From DASRBN01 sp035294305 (GTDB lineage Bacteria; Chloroflexota; Ktedonobacteria; Ktedonobacterales; Ktedonobacteraceae), in assembly GCA_035294305.1 (NCBI GenBank), contig DATGLD010000001.1, forward strand, positions 51,152 to 115,151: DNA of 64,000 nt, read 5' to 3'. The translations under genes and the position numbers were made by a program. Each line of letters opens with the position of its first letter. Position 1 is the first letter of the stretch. Of this stretch, positions 7,333 through 16,879 are shown piece by piece. Under the pieces are notes generated by a model. The model was not told where the DNA came from. It made no database searches and saw only the letters and a list, made by a program, of their open reading frames with translations.

Positions 7333-10113
7333 ATGATGCAATTTAACAAGGCGCGTGGGGATTCCCAAGGCCAAGGAGGAGGCCCTGGAGGGACAGGCGC
7401 CTGGCGCTGTCCCTCCAGGGTACTGTTCCTGCTGTGCTGCCTATTCCTGTTACCTGCCCAAGAGACTTTTGCATATAGTGTGGGTGGGCTTTCATCTCCC
7501 CCTACTTTGCAGGTAGTCTTAGGCTTCCAATCCACATACAGGCTTGGCTTCTGGACACCGGTATTTGTTACTGTAAATAACGCGAACCGCAGTGCTTTCT
7601 CAGGCACGCTTTCGGTAAGCACATATGCGGGTTCGCCTCGTACCTCGAACAATACCAGCGCCTATTGGAGCTATGAGGAACCGGTTTCCCTGGGCCCAGG
7701 TGAGCAAAAACAATATACGTTGAATGTGCCTTTCTACGTTGGCGTGGGAACGCGCGGTCTCACTGCTACCGCCAATCTACTCGATGCTCATAGGAAGCTT
7801 ATCGCCACCCAGGATTCTGCCCATGGTTATGAAGTTCAGCCAGGGGACCTCTTTATCGGCACGCTTTCTGACCCGAACGCGAACTTCAATGCCCTGGGCA
7901 ATGCTCCTTTGCCGCATCAGGGCAGTTCGCCTACCCTGTCCGCGCTGGATGCCAGCACCATGCCTACGATAGAATCGCCGCTCGAAAATTTTGATGCCAT
8001 CGTACTCGAGAATTTCGATACGAGTTCGCTCAGCGCCGCGCAACTCGCGGCGTTGCAAACCTGGGTAGACCAGGGCGGCGTATTGATTGAGATTGGCGGC
8101 ACGCAATGGCAAAAGACGTTAAGCGCGCTTCCTCCAGGCTTAGCGCCGGTGATCGTGAACGGTACAGGTTCAATTCCGCCAGGAACGCACCTGCTGCCGC
8201 CCGGTAGCCCGGCCATTACGACCTACGATAACAAAATCCTGAAAGATACGCTTCCAACGGCCTTAGATATCAGTACGGGTACAGTACGCGCGCAGAGTAC
8301 GCTTTTCAGCAGCGAGGTGCTGCTCGCTTATGGCACAACGCCGTTGATTGTTCAGGCGCGGCAGGGGCAGGGAGCGATCTATTACCTGGCTTTCGATCCT
8401 ACACAGACCCCGCTCGTGGGCTGGGTCGGTACGCCTACAGTATGGGCTACCCTGCTGATATATGCGATGGGAGACAAATTTCTCATTCCCGGTACCACAC
8501 CGAACTATTATAGCGGGCCGGGTCAGTTGCTCACGCGCGGAGGCATTCTCAGTATCATAGCGCCGCGAACGTTGTTTGGCCCCTGGATACTGCTTGCGCT
8601 CCTGCTCGGTTACATTCTCATTATCGGGCCGGTACGCATGCTGCTGGTGAGACGCTTACCACGCTTGATACCAGGGCCGGCCCCAGGCGCTGTCCCTACA
8701 GCACGGTTACAGCGCGTGCGGCGCAGCTGGCTCATTATTTTGAGCAGTATTGTCATTTTTTCCCTGCTGGCATATGGGCTAGCTGCAATTGAACGGGGCT
8801 CGGCACTCATCGATAACAGCGTCTCGATCATCTCGCTCAATGCTGATGGATCAACGGCGCATATTACGACATATCACGGTATATTCGTGCCTGCTAAGGG
8901 TGATTTTACGCTGCATATCCCGGCGAACAGCGTGGCCCAGCCGGTGCCCAACTCATTGCTGGAGAACAGCAATGCTGGCATACTCGACGATAATGCTGCG
9001 GCAACCATTGTCTCCGGGCCGGATGGGACAGATTTGAAGCTGACCAACATTGCCCCCTGGACATTTCATCCTGTTGTCAGTGAAGCAGATGAACGACTGC
9101 CAGGCAGTCTTGTAGCCCACCTGACGCTACAAAACAACCGGCTGGTCGGCACGATTACTAATACGCTCACGACATCACTCAGCGATGTGTATGTCCTATT
9201 TGCTTCAGGCGCGATTGCTGTTGGACAGTTACCGGCCGGTTCGACACGTCAGATCTCTTTGCCTCTAAGCGGCTCTTTGCTACGTCCGGGCCAATCGCTG
9301 GCGGACGAGCTTGCTGAAAGTGGCGGTCTGGCCGCATCCTACTTTCCTTACGCGCAGAATAAGCAGCCGCAGTCGGATTTCCAGCAGCACATGGCACTGC
9401 TGTCAGCACTCAGCGGCGCCGGTTTTTCCTTCGCGCCGTGCAAGGGCTCCTGCACGATGCACGCGATTACCAGCAAGGGGAGCATCTTCATTACAGGCGG
9501 CAACGTACCCAATCCAGCCGCGATCAATCCGCCTGAGCCATTGTTGTTGCCGGGCGCGCCTGCCACGCTGATCGGCTGGGCAGATGCATCCATTCCTGGC
9601 ATAGATGATGTGACAATCAATGGCTCGCGGCCCACGGGCCAGCATGAGAAACTGGTGCAGATGCCGCTTGCTCTTTCCGTTGGCACTGCGTCCCCCACTG
9701 CGGCTGCGACCGCTGGTGTCATCAGCGGTCGCCTGGTAGATATCGAAAGCTATGACGCCCAGATCATACTGCCCGGAATGTATTCAATGGGTCATGGGTA
9801 TCTGACGTTTGAATTTTCACTGCCGGCAGCCGCTACAGGTCAGCAGGCAAGAGGTTTGACCATCAGGCAGCCCGATCTGCTGGCATCCAACTCACCAGCG
9901 GCAGCAGGGGCTTCCAGCCATTTGCAAGTGCGACTCTACAACTGGCAGACGAGTTCATGGGACAGCGTTGCACTCAATTCAGGAGTCCTTTCCACTTCCA
10001 ATGTGCAGGCATACCTTGGCCCTGGTGGTCGGGTATTGATGCAGGTGTCGGGTCAGAGCGGTTTCCAGGGGAATGTGTATTTTGGAACGCCATCTTTGAG
10101 TGTGGTTGGATAG
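7333..10113 (+). CDS. Large secreted/membrane protein of unknown function (paralogue A)
   Basis: 926 residues, unrecognised by name. A hydrophobic segment (about residues 30-46, VLFLLCCLFLLPAQ) looks like a signal peptide placed unusually far from the N-terminus because a palindromic repeat adds about 15 residues before it. The ectodomain has a beta-rich N-terminal region and a Rossmann-like block (ALQTWVDQGGVLIEIGG) recalling the amidotransferase-like fold found in chaperone-like surface proteins. Two helices near residues 414-437 and 464-486 span the membrane, followed by a second large extracytoplasmic beta-rich region. It aligns along its length with the 909-residue protein at 19779-22508. 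ATG codons at 7333 and 7336 are both possible starts. Confidence 0.8.
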   Translation: MMQFNKARGDSQGQGGGPGGTGAWRCPSRVLFLLCCLFLLPAQETFAYSVGGLSSPPTLQVVLGFQSTYRLGFWTPVFVTVNNANRSAFSGTLSVSTYAGSPRTSNNTSAYWSYEEPVSLGPGEQKQYTLNVPFYVGVGTRGLTATANLLDAHRKLIATQDSAHGYEVQPGDLFIGTLSDPNANFNALGNAPLPHQGSSPTLSALDASTMPTIESPLENFDAIVLENFDTSSLSAAQLAALQTWVDQGGVLIEIGGTQWQKTLSALPPGLAPVIVNGTGSIPPGTHLLPPGSPAITTYDNKILKDTLPTALDISTGTVRAQSTLFSSEVLLAYGTTPLIVQARQGQGAIYYLAFDPTQTPLVGWVGTPTVWATLLIYAMGDKFLIPGTTPNYYSGPGQLLTRGGILSIIAPRTLFGPWILLALLLGYILIIGPVRMLLVRRLPRLIPGPAPGAVPTARLQRVRRSWLIILSSIVIFSLLAYGLAAIERGSALIDNSVSIISLNADGSTAHITTYHGIFVPAKGDFTLHIPANSVAQPVPNSLLENSNAGILDDNAAATIVSGPDGTDLKLTNIAPWTFHPVVSEADERLPGSLVAHLTLQNNRLVGTITNTLTTSLSDVYVLFASGAIAVGQLPAGSTRQISLPLSGSLLRPGQSLADELAESGGLAASYFPYAQNKQPQSDFQQHMALLSALSGAGFSFAPCKGSCTMHAITSKGSIFITGGNVPNPAAINPPEPLLLPGAPATLIGWADASIPGIDDVTINGSRPTGQHEKLVQMPLALSVGTASPTAAATAGVISGRLVDIESYDAQIILPGMYSMGHGYLTFEFSLPAAATGQQARGLTIRQPDLLASNSPAAAGASSHLQVRLYNWQTSSWDSVALNSGVLSTSNVQAYLGPGGRVLMQVSGQSGFQGNVYFGTPSLSVVG
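7383..7420. repeat. Palindromic repeat inside the signal-peptide region of paralogue A
   Basis: Arms 7383-7396 and 7407-7420 are perfect complements (14 bp) around GCGCCTGGCG. Core GGGACAGGCGCCTGGCGCTGTCCC-type sequence matches the intergenic repeats. It is read in frame and codes for a Gly/Pro/Trp/Arg-containing stretch before the hydrophobic core. Confidence 0.85.
8671..8703. repeat. In-frame repeat remnant in paralogue A
   Basis: Half-repeat ending CCAGGCGCTGTCCCTACAG. It codes for PGPAPGAVPTA between the two membrane helices. The paralogue at 19779-22508 has no equivalent residues here, which marks it as an insertion of about 15 codons. Confidence 0.7.
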
Positions 10114-10180
10114 CAACGATATCCTCCTTTCATTGATTTCTTGCGTATCTCCATAGACAGGTGGCGGGAACAAACGCCAG

Positions 10181-10399
10181 GTGTGGGTGTCGATGTTGTT
10201 AGAGATGGCAGAGGCGACCAGCAATTCGATCGGGCCACGTTCCCGGCAGGATCAATTTGCGAATCTGGGTTCGCAAGGAAACGATCAAGCCATACCGCAA
10301 TATGGGAGCAGGGATAACACGGGGAAATTTAGCGAGTCTGGCGGCGAGCCTGGCTATAGCCGTTTCGGAGCGCGCGGCCTGGATAGGGGAGCCGGATAG
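10181..10399 (+). CDS. Small hypothetical ORF, doubtful
   Basis: A 72-codon frame, Gly/Ser/Arg-rich with no recognisable domain, in the 328-base gap between the convergent paralogue A and S9 peptidase genes. Its stop codon lies three bases before a good hairpin terminator, which is the only support. No convincing ribosome-binding site. It may equally be untranslated trailer or a degraded gene end. Confidence 0.2.
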   Translation: MWVSMLLEMAEATSNSIGPRSRQDQFANLGSQGNDQAIPQYGSRDNTGKFSESGGEPGYSRFGARGLDRGAG

Positions 10400-10401
10400 T
10401 T

Positions 10402-10431
10402 GCCGCCTCGGAGGGAGCCGAGGCGGCTTTT
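10402..10431 (+). terminator. Rho-independent terminator, plus strand
   Basis: Stem GCCGCCTCGG / CCGAGGCGGC (10402-10411 with 10418-10427), loop of six, then TTTT. Oriented to stop transcription coming from paralogue A. It lies just beyond the 3' end of the minus-strand S9 peptidase gene. Confidence 0.8.
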
Positions 10432-10441
10432 GCGATCAATA

Positions 10442-12565
10442 CTACGTTGTTGAAAGAGGACCTGGCGTAATGTGCTGCTCGAACCAAGCGCGGATGTGGC
10501 TCAGGCGTTCGAGTCGCAATTTTGGATGACCTCCACGCGAAAGCCCATGGCTCTGCCCTTCGAAACGCACGAATAATACCTCGCGTCCCAGATATTTCAG
10601 GGCCGCGAACAGCTGCTCTCCCTGCTCTATATTGCAGCGCAGGTCGTTTTCACTATGAATGATGAGCAGCGGCGTAAGGATGTTTTTCACATAGGTGATG
10701 GGCGACATGCGCCGGTAGAAATCGGGATCGTCCCAGGGCGTCGCATCCACGTGATCCAGAGTAAAGGCCGGGCCGATATCGCTGCTGCCAAAAAACGAGG
10801 AGCGATCATTGACGGCGCGGTCGCTTACTGCCGCTTTGAAGCGGTCGCTGTGCCCAACGAGCCAGCTGGTCATAAAGCCGCCGTAACTGCCGCCGATGAC
10901 GCCCAGGCGCTGCTCGTCGATGTAGCCCTTTTGCAGCGCGGCATCTATCCCTGCCATAATATCCAGCGAGTCTTTGACCGCCCAGGCATTTTGCACGGCC
11001 AGGGCAAAGTCGCGCCCATAGCCAATGCTACCCCGCGGGTTGGTAAAGAGGATGACGTAGCCGGCCCCGGCCAGCATCTGCATTTCATGCAGGAAGCCGT
11101 AGCCATACTGCGTGTTCGGCCCTCCATGAATCTCCACAAGCAGCGGGTACTTCTTCGTGGGATCAAAGTTGGGCGGCTTGAGAAGCCAGCCGTCGATAGG
11201 CCAGTTGTCTGCGCCCCTATAAGGCAAATATTCGGGAGTCGATAACTCCAGTTCGGAGAACAGCTCATCATTGAAGCCGGTAACACGCCGCACTTCGCCC
11301 GTCGATGTCATGGGACACACATAGATCTCTCCCACATGGGTGGGATTTTCGATCAGGGCAGCGATCCTGCCCTTTGCTTGAGCGGCGCTGAAATCGAGGA
11401 CATGAATATCGCCCGGAGTGATAGTAGGCGGCTGCTTGCCCGCTCCCGCGTCTACAGAAATAGCATAGATGCGCGATGCGCCGTGATATGCCGCCGGCGC
11501 GTAGAGCGTCTTGCCGTCGGACGACCAGGCAGGGGGCGGCATCAGCTGGTCGTTCGTCATGTCGCTATTCGTCAGGCCATCGAAGCTGCCGTCGAATCCG
11601 GCGGTGAGATTGCGCGGTTCGGGCCGAGCGATAGGCGATGGGCGCGATAAATCGGCCCCTACGGGCGTTGTCGACGGGGCATTATGGGCCATTATAGGGG
11701 CGGGGATGGTGAAGAGTTCGACGTGGTTGCCGTCGTGTATTTTGGGGGTGGCCAGAAATGCGATGGTGCTGCCATCGGGCGACCAGGATGGCGAACTACA
11801 GTTCTGCGTTCCATCCGTCAAACATTGCAACTCGCCGGGCAAATTGTTTTCTAACGAGAGGACATACAGGTCAAACGTTGGTATATACCAGCGGTCTTCC
11901 CCGCGGTTCGAGGTGAAAGCAATGCGCGTGCCGTCGGGCGACCAGGTGGCATCTTTATCATCCCAGTCGCCGTCAGTCAGCTGGTGAGGCTCGCCGCCGG
12001 CAGCGCCGATCAAAAAGAGGTGCTGGCGATGTTCGTGAATGAAGCCTGCTCCGTCGCGGCGATAGACAAGTCTATCGATTACGCGCACTTTGGGCAGCGG
12101 TTTCCCATCTTCTGTCTCCTCGTCGAGTGGTCCGACGGCAGCGTTGAAGACGATGCGCTGGCTATCGGGTGACCAGACGGGATTACCCGCTCCGTGCGGC
12201 ATGAACGTAAGCTGGTGCGCCTCGCCACCGCCGCTTGGGAGCAGCCATATCTGGCCCTTGCCTTTCCCGGCCTTCTTCGGCTCTTTCGCATATTCAGGTG
12301 GCAGTTCGCCTTCGCGGTCGGAGACGAATGCGAGCCAGCACCCATCAGGCGACCAGGACGGGCTATGCGCGTTGCCCGGACCTTGAGTGAGGCGTTTCGC
12401 TTCGCCGCCTGCTACCGGGGCGAGCCAGATGGCGGATTGATAGGCGTGCTTGCGCTCGTCGATGGTTGTGACGACAAAGGCAACGCTCTCACCATCGGGC
12501 GAGATGCGCGGCCTGCTGAGGAATTTGATTTTGTAGAGATCTTCAATTGTAATTGAACGTGACAT
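10442..12565 (-). CDS. S9 family (prolyl oligopeptidase-type) serine peptidase
   Basis: About 707 residues. The N-terminal half is a TolB/WD40-like propeller with repeated 'SWSPDG' blades (WSPDGCWLAF, WSPDSQRIVF, WSPDGTRIAF). The C-terminal alpha/beta-hydrolase has the nucleophile elbow GGSYGGF near residue 560, the acid in SENDLRC and the histidine in EGQSHGL, so the triad is complete. Such enzymes are cytoplasmic oligopeptidases or acylaminoacyl peptidases. The start at 12565 (MSRSITIEDLY) is chosen over the upstream ATG because GGAG lies eight bases before it and because the earlier start would overlap the previous gene. Last gene of a five-gene operon, 19 bases after the carboxylate-amine ligase. 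A repeat-derived stretch interrupts the propeller. Confidence 0.9.
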   Translation of the reverse strand: MSRSITIEDLYKIKFLSRPRISPDGESVAFVVTTIDERKHAYQSAIWLAPVAGGEAKRLTQGPGNAHSPSWSPDGCWLAFVSDREGELPPEYAKEPKKAGKGKGQIWLLPSGGGEAHQLTFMPHGAGNPVWSPDSQRIVFNAAVGPLDEETEDGKPLPKVRVIDRLVYRRDGAGFIHEHRQHLFLIGAAGGEPHQLTDGDWDDKDATWSPDGTRIAFTSNRGEDRWYIPTFDLYVLSLENNLPGELQCLTDGTQNCSSPSWSPDGSTIAFLATPKIHDGNHVELFTIPAPIMAHNAPSTTPVGADLSRPSPIARPEPRNLTAGFDGSFDGLTNSDMTNDQLMPPPAWSSDGKTLYAPAAYHGASRIYAISVDAGAGKQPPTITPGDIHVLDFSAAQAKGRIAALIENPTHVGEIYVCPMTSTGEVRRVTGFNDELFSELELSTPEYLPYRGADNWPIDGWLLKPPNFDPTKKYPLLVEIHGGPNTQYGYGFLHEMQMLAGAGYVILFTNPRGSIGYGRDFALAVQNAWAVKDSLDIMAGIDAALQKGYIDEQRLGVIGGSYGGFMTSWLVGHSDRFKAAVSDRAVNDRSSFFGSSDIGPAFTLDHVDATPWDDPDFYRRMSPITYVKNILTPLLIIHSENDLRCNIEQGEQLFAALKYLGREVLFVRFEGQSHGLSRGGHPKLRLERLSHIRAWFEQHITPGPLSTT
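11621..11700. repeat. Repeat-derived insertion in the S9 peptidase propeller
   Basis: Contains GGGCCGA (11621-11627) and TCGGCCC (11652-11658) as inverted arms and CGGCCCCTACGGGCG. On the minus strand it codes for PVGADLSRPSP, a run without propeller character between a blade and the EPRNLT segment. Same class as the intergenic GTAGGGGC repeats. Confidence 0.55.
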
Positions 12566-12584
12566 TTGTGACTCCAAAAAAGGG

Positions 12585-13694
12585 TTACACGACCCCCTCA
12601 CTTGTTTCCTGAATAAGTTGGTCGACGACGGCTTTGAAGTCGCCGGTTTTCTGGTAGGTGGCCAGCTGGCGGTCGGCGCTCGAACCGTTTTCCAGGATAT
12701 GATAGGCGTATTCGACTTCGCGGCGGCTGCCCAGTTCGTCGACGACGTCGCCGATGAACCACTCTATCAATTCACGTATGAGGTCGCGCGCCGGTAACTC
12801 CTCCTGCTTGCCAAAGTCAATCAGCTTTCCATCCAGACCATAGCGTACAGCACGCCATTTGTTCTCTTCGATCAGATCAACGGGATAGACGCGGAAGGTG
12901 AGATTGTCGCGGCGCAAACGCCAGAGCTTGGCGATGATGGCCTGGAAGATGGCAGCGATACATACCGCTTCCTCGATGCGTGTGCAGACGTCACAGATAC
13001 GAAACTCGAGCGTTGGGTACGACCAGTTGGGCCGCACATCCCACCAGATTTTGCTGCCGTCGGGGATGGTGTGGGTCTGCACAAGCGTATTCACCATATA
13101 GACGTACTCGTCCCAGGAGTTGAAAACGCGCGGGATACCGGTGCGCGGGAAGTTGCGGAAGATAATGCTGCGGTACGACTTCAGGCCGGTCACACGCCCC
13201 ATCCAGAAAGGCGAACTGGTCGACAGGCACAACACATGTGGCATGAAGTAGCGTGCGACATTCATGGCGTCTATCAGGAAATCGCGATCTTCGATTCCGA
13301 TATGAATATGCGTGCCGAAGATCAACAGGCGCTGCGCGAGTTCTTGCAAATCCTGCTTGACGCCCATGTAGCGCTCCATGGGCGTGATCTCCTGTTCCAT
13401 CCACGAGGAAAAGGGGTGTGTTCCGGCGGCAGCGATCTTCAAACCGTTCTTCCCGGCCAGTTCCAGCAGCGCGCCCCGCAGCCGTACCAGTTCGGTGCGT
13501 ATCTGAGCCGGTGTCTGGCAGACGGACGAACCAACCTCGACGATGGATTGATGCAATTCGGGCTTGACCTGCTCACGAAGCAGCATCTTACCCTCTTCAA
13601 GAATCTCGGTGATATACGAGCGCAGTTCGCGTGTTTGCGGATCGACGATTTGATACTCTTCCTCGATGCCAAGTGTGAGCGATGGTTCTTTCAT
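12585..13694 (-). CDS. YbdK-type carboxylate-amine ligase (glutamate-cysteine ligase family 2)
   Basis: 369 residues, the usual length for the GCS2/YbdK family. The N-terminus LTLGIEEEYQIVD is the family hallmark, with the metal-binding Glu cluster, and GTHIHIGIED and RDLIRELIEW are also typical. These enzymes use ATP to join an amine to a carboxylate, often gamma-glutamate plus cysteine or another amino compound. AAGG precedes the ATG by six bases. Its position between two ATP-grasp genes and a peptidase suggests a dedicated amide-bond pathway rather than ordinary glutathione synthesis; the true substrates cannot be read from sequence. Confidence 0.9.
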   Translation of the reverse strand: MKEPSLTLGIEEEYQIVDPQTRELRSYITEILEEGKMLLREQVKPELHQSIVEVGSSVCQTPAQIRTELVRLRGALLELAGKNGLKIAAAGTHPFSSWMEQEITPMERYMGVKQDLQELAQRLLIFGTHIHIGIEDRDFLIDAMNVARYFMPHVLCLSTSSPFWMGRVTGLKSYRSIIFRNFPRTGIPRVFNSWDEYVYMVNTLVQTHTIPDGSKIWWDVRPNWSYPTLEFRICDVCTRIEEAVCIAAIFQAIIAKLWRLRRDNLTFRVYPVDLIEENKWRAVRYGLDGKLIDFGKQEELPARDLIRELIEWFIGDVVDELGSRREVEYAYHILENGSSADRQLATYQKTGDFKAVVDQLIQETSEGVV

Positions 13695-13751
13695 ATCATC
13701 CTTGCCTTTCCGGGGTGACGGCCCCTTGCATAACGATCCATTCTATCCGCA

Positions 13752-15104
13752 TCAGCGTTTTTCGACGATAAAGGTTGCTACGGCTGAGCCGCTGCCTGCT
13801 GAAACGTTGAGCAAGGCCTGCGTCGAGAGGCGTGAGAGGCAGCCATCTACGTAATCGCCATAGAAGACGAGCGGGTTGGTATCCAGCATACGATCAATCA
13901 ACACAACCTGCCCATCGATCCAGTTGGGATAGAGTTCGCTGGGGATGGCGACCCGCTCCTGCACGATATATGGTTGTTCCAGAGCAAGCTGGAGTGTCTT
14001 CGCCCATGTCTCCGCGTCTGCTTCCCAACCCAGGACGATACCGTGGCCGCCATAGTCATCGTTGGGTTTGAGAACGAGTTCCTCACGATGCTCAAAAATG
14101 AATGGGATCAGGTCGATTGGCTTGCCACGATAGGTGGCAATGCGCTCCTCAACACGGCACGTCCAGGGAATATGAGCATTGATAGCCTCCAGTTCACTGG
14201 TAGTGAATAGCTCGGTATTGCGCTCGTCGCTCAGCACCGCCAGGCTGGCCTTTTTGTGCAGGATTTTGCAGCGGGCGGGATTGACCATGCATACTGCTCC
14301 ATCGCGTACAGCCTGCAGGACGGGCTGCTCGAGCCCGCCGCGTTCCACCAGTTCGCTGAGCAAGACGCGCTTATAGATCAAGGTGATAGGAAAATCGCCG
14401 GCCATCAGGCGGCCATCGCGATACTCGACTTCGCGCGGGTCGGTGATGATACATTCGATACCCTGAGATTTGAAATAGTCGGCGAATAGCACAAACTCGC
14501 TGTAGCTGGGTACTTCACGCCAGTCCAGGATGGCGATGCGGGGGGCTTCGCTGCGGCCAAGCCACTGCTGGTAGGAATCGATCAGCGCGTGCAGGACGCC
14601 ATGGCGCGATGGCAGGGGACGAACCTCGTAGTGGCGCAGAAATTCGCGCATCACAGGCAGGCCATAAAATACCTCCGCGAGAGCATCATTGTAGGCAGGG
14701 CTGGCAGGCGTCTCCGCATTATACTCGGTGAGGCGCAGGCCGCCACGCTCGGTGACGAAGAATGTATCGACGCGCGATGTGGGGCTGGGGGCGCGAAAAC
14801 CCGGGTTATGCGCGATCAGCGCCTCTTCCCAGTCGAGCAGGCCGAATTGAGCGCGGAAAGTGGGATTCTCGATGGCAACGGCATAGATTTTATTGAACGC
14901 GCCCATCAGTACATGCACGCGTTTTTGCAGGAACTGGTATTGCTCCGGGGTCAAGAAGCGCGGGCGCAGCACGTTGCAAAGCGGCCGCGGCCCAAAAAAG
15001 AGGCCGCGCATGCGCTGTTGACTTTCCAACTGGAATTGGGATTCGCCTGCCAGTTCGTCGGTGAGGAGATCGTGATAGCTGTTAATGGCTTCTCGTAGTG
15101 ACAT
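13752..15104 (-). CDS. Circularly permuted ATP-grasp-type ligase
   Basis: 450 residues. The C-terminal part has ELVLKPNDDYGGHGIVLG and PYIVQERV, matching the nucleotide-binding core of circularly permuted ATP-grasp proteins, and ends in NVSAGSGSAVATFIVE, typical of that group. The middle has a Rossmann-like segment (PRIAILDWREVPSYSEF) and KILHKKASLAVLSD. ATP-grasp enzymes form amides through an acyl-phosphate. GAGAGG lies six bases before the start. Third gene of the operon, 57 bases upstream of the YbdK gene and 66 bases downstream of the other ATP-grasp gene, with a hairpin repeat in the latter gap. Confidence 0.8.
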   Translation of the reverse strand: MSLREAINSYHDLLTDELAGESQFQLESQQRMRGLFFGPRPLCNVLRPRFLTPEQYQFLQKRVHVLMGAFNKIYAVAIENPTFRAQFGLLDWEEALIAHNPGFRAPSPTSRVDTFFVTERGGLRLTEYNAETPASPAYNDALAEVFYGLPVMREFLRHYEVRPLPSRHGVLHALIDSYQQWLGRSEAPRIAILDWREVPSYSEFVLFADYFKSQGIECIITDPREVEYRDGRLMAGDFPITLIYKRVLLSELVERGGLEQPVLQAVRDGAVCMVNPARCKILHKKASLAVLSDERNTELFTTSELEAINAHIPWTCRVEERIATYRGKPIDLIPFIFEHREELVLKPNDDYGGHGIVLGWEADAETWAKTLQLALEQPYIVQERVAIPSELYPNWIDGQVVLIDRMLDTNPLVFYGDYVDGCLSRLSTQALLNVSAGSGSAVATFIVEKR

Positions 15105-15121
15105 ATGTACCTCTCAAGGTT

Positions 15122-15162
15122 CCGCGTACTGTAGGGGCAGGCCCTGCCCCTACAGTACGCGG
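15122..15162. repeat. 20-bp inverted repeat between two operon genes
   Basis: Arms 15122-15141 and 15143-15162 are perfect complements with a one-base loop; core CTGTAGGGGCAGG. It fills the gap between the two ATP-grasp genes. It could attenuate downstream expression or protect the upstream mRNA end. Confidence 0.85.
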
Positions 15163-15170
15163 GCGTCCAT

Positions 15171-16127
15171 TTATATACGAATATCAGATTCCAGACCTGC
15201 ATTGGCCTTAAAAAAGGCGTCCCAGCGCAGTTCTTTCGCCTGCGGGCGCGGCTGCTTTGCCAGGCGGATAGCCATATCCGCCATGTGTTTGACTACCCAG
15301 TCGAAATAAAACGGTGTGAGTGAATAGATATCCATATCGGGCGCGGGATTCATGAAGTCGATGGCATACGGGATACCGTCGCGAATGGCCCACTCGAGGG
15401 AGTTCATGTCGTACCCCAGAGCCCTCACGAGCTTGAGCGAATCTTCTACGACGCGGCGGCCAAGCTCGGGAGTGAGGTGTTCGTGTTCGACATGATACTT
15501 GCGCTCGTGCGGGTCGTATTTAATGGGCAGCACTTCCTCCTGACCCAGGGCGATACAGCGCACATATTGATCCCACTGAATAAATTCCTGCACGATGCCG
15601 GTACGCAGGCCGAACTGGTTATAGTGATACAATAATTCGTCCAGCGAATGGCAGATGAAAACATCTCTCCAGCCGCCGCCCAGGGCATCCTTGAAGACGC
15701 AGGGCAGGCCGACATAATCGATAATGGCCTGCCAGTCTAGTGGGTAGACCAGGTTGCGCAGGCTTTCGGTATGCACGATGCCGGGGACATACTCTTTGTT
15801 GGGCAGCACGACAGTCTTCGGGCTGGCGATGCCTAACTTCGTGGCAAGCGCGGCCTCAAAGAACTTGTCATCGGCCGTCCACATGAACGGGTTATTGACA
15901 ACGGTCACGCCCTGCAAAACGGCATATTTGAGATAGATGCGATAGTAGGGGACTTCATGCGAAATGCGATCGATGATGACAGAGTAAGGACATGGCTCGT
16001 CCATGCGCGAACCACCCAACTTCACTAACTCTGCTTCAACGCCTTCATCGCGGCGGTTGACCTCTTCTATGAAAGCGGGCGGAAAAGACCACTCTCGTCC
16101 TATAATGAGACCGACTTTTAAGGTCAT
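15171..16127 (-). CDS. ATP-grasp domain ligase (RimK-like)
   Basis: About 318 residues from the start chosen here. Visible ATP-grasp features are the central LPCVFKDALGGGW lysine loop near residue 145, TGIVQEFIQWDQY, and the metal-binding end SLEWAIRDGIPYAIDFMNP. The N-terminal pre-ATP-grasp domain starts MTLKVGLIIGREWSFP. The start at 16127 has AAGGAAA six bases upstream and leaves 32 bases after the preceding esterase gene; longer forms would overlap it. Likely forms an amide or ester bond with ATP; acceptor and donor unknown. Confidence 0.85.
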   Translation of the reverse strand: MTLKVGLIIGREWSFPPAFIEEVNRRDEGVEAELVKLGGSRMDEPCPYSVIIDRISHEVPYYRIYLKYAVLQGVTVVNNPFMWTADDKFFEAALATKLGIASPKTVVLPNKEYVPGIVHTESLRNLVYPLDWQAIIDYVGLPCVFKDALGGGWRDVFICHSLDELLYHYNQFGLRTGIVQEFIQWDQYVRCIALGQEEVLPIKYDPHERKYHVEHEHLTPELGRRVVEDSLKLVRALGYDMNSLEWAIRDGIPYAIDFMNPAPDMDIYSLTPFYFDWVVKHMADMAIRLAKQPRPQAKELRWDAFFKANAGLESDIRI

Positions 16128-16159
16128 AGCGTTTTCCTTTCGGTACGCGAATGCAGAAC

Positions 16160-16879
16160 CTAATCGTGACCGCCGATATAGAGTTGGATCATCTGCTTCC
16201 ACCACGGCCAGTCATGCGCCCAGCCATCCCAGATACGCAGCGCGTGCCAGATATTCTTTTCCCACAGGATCTGTGACATATATTCATTATTCGGGCACGA
16301 CGGGTCGTCACGCCCGATGGCCAGAATAATATCCATATGCCGGAAGGCCTGAAGTCGTTCCGCTTCGTGCTCGCCTTTCATGAAATCGGTAGGGCTGTTG
16401 AAATAGACGTTATCGTCCGAGAAGCCGCCGGTGAAGCGCTTGATATCATAGAGGCCGCTCAAGCCGATGACGCGATCAACCAGGTGCGGGTAGCGAAAGG
16501 CAAAGTTGACCGAGTGATAAGCGCCGAAGCTGGTTCCGGCTGCGATCAGGTACGGGTTGGAATTGTGCTGGGCGGTGAAAGGCAACACCTCGCGCAGGAT
16601 ATACTGGTCGTACTGCGCGTGACGAAACGCGCGTTCAGACGGCGGCCGCCACCTGGCATACCAGCTTTCGGCGTCGACGCTATCGACGCAGAACAATTGC
16701 AGGTCGCCCTGTTCCAACTGACCACGCAGCGCATCGACCATGCCGGTATCTTCCCATTGGAAAAAGCGACCCTGGGAGGTGGGAAAGATCAAAGCGCGAG
16801 CGCCTGCATGACCAAAGATGAGCAGCTCCATATCGCGCTGCAAAGAGGAACTATACCAACGATGATACTCACGATTCAT
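16160..16879 (-). CDS. Alpha/beta-hydrolase esterase (PF00756-like)
   Basis: About 240 residues. GTSFGAYH is the nucleophile elbow (G-x-S-x-G), ILAIGRDDPSCP carries the likely acid, and WDGWAHDWPWW supplies a histidine. The N-terminal MNREYHRWYSSSLQRDMELL and ALIFPTSQGRFFQW match the putative esterase family that includes esterase D-like and mycolyltransferase-like folds; no signal peptide, so it is probably cytoplasmic. First gene of the five-gene operon, about 148 bases downstream of the predicted transcription start. The start at 16879 is preferred on similarity grounds; the ribosome-binding site is weak. Confidence 0.85.
   Translation of the reverse strand: MNREYHRWYSSSLQRDMELLIFGHAGARALIFPTSQGRFFQWEDTGMVDALRGQLEQGDLQLFCVDSVDAESWYARWRPPSERAFRHAQYDQYILREVLPFTAQHNSNPYLIAAGTSFGAYHSVNFAFRYPHLVDRVIGLSGLYDIKRFTGGFSDDNVYFNSPTDFMKGEHEAERLQAFRHMDIILAIGRDDPSCPNNEYMSQILWEKNIWHALRIWDGWAHDWPWWKQMIQLYIGGHD

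Noticed and set aside
10257..10529. 90-codon plus-strand frame
   Set aside because: Runs through the terminator hairpin and into the antisense of the S9 peptidase end.
12585..13694. Glutathione or ergothioneine biosynthesis (gshA/egtA)
   Set aside because: The family fits but no glutathione synthetase, egtB or egtD is adjacent, and the two ATP-grasp neighbours are of other types.
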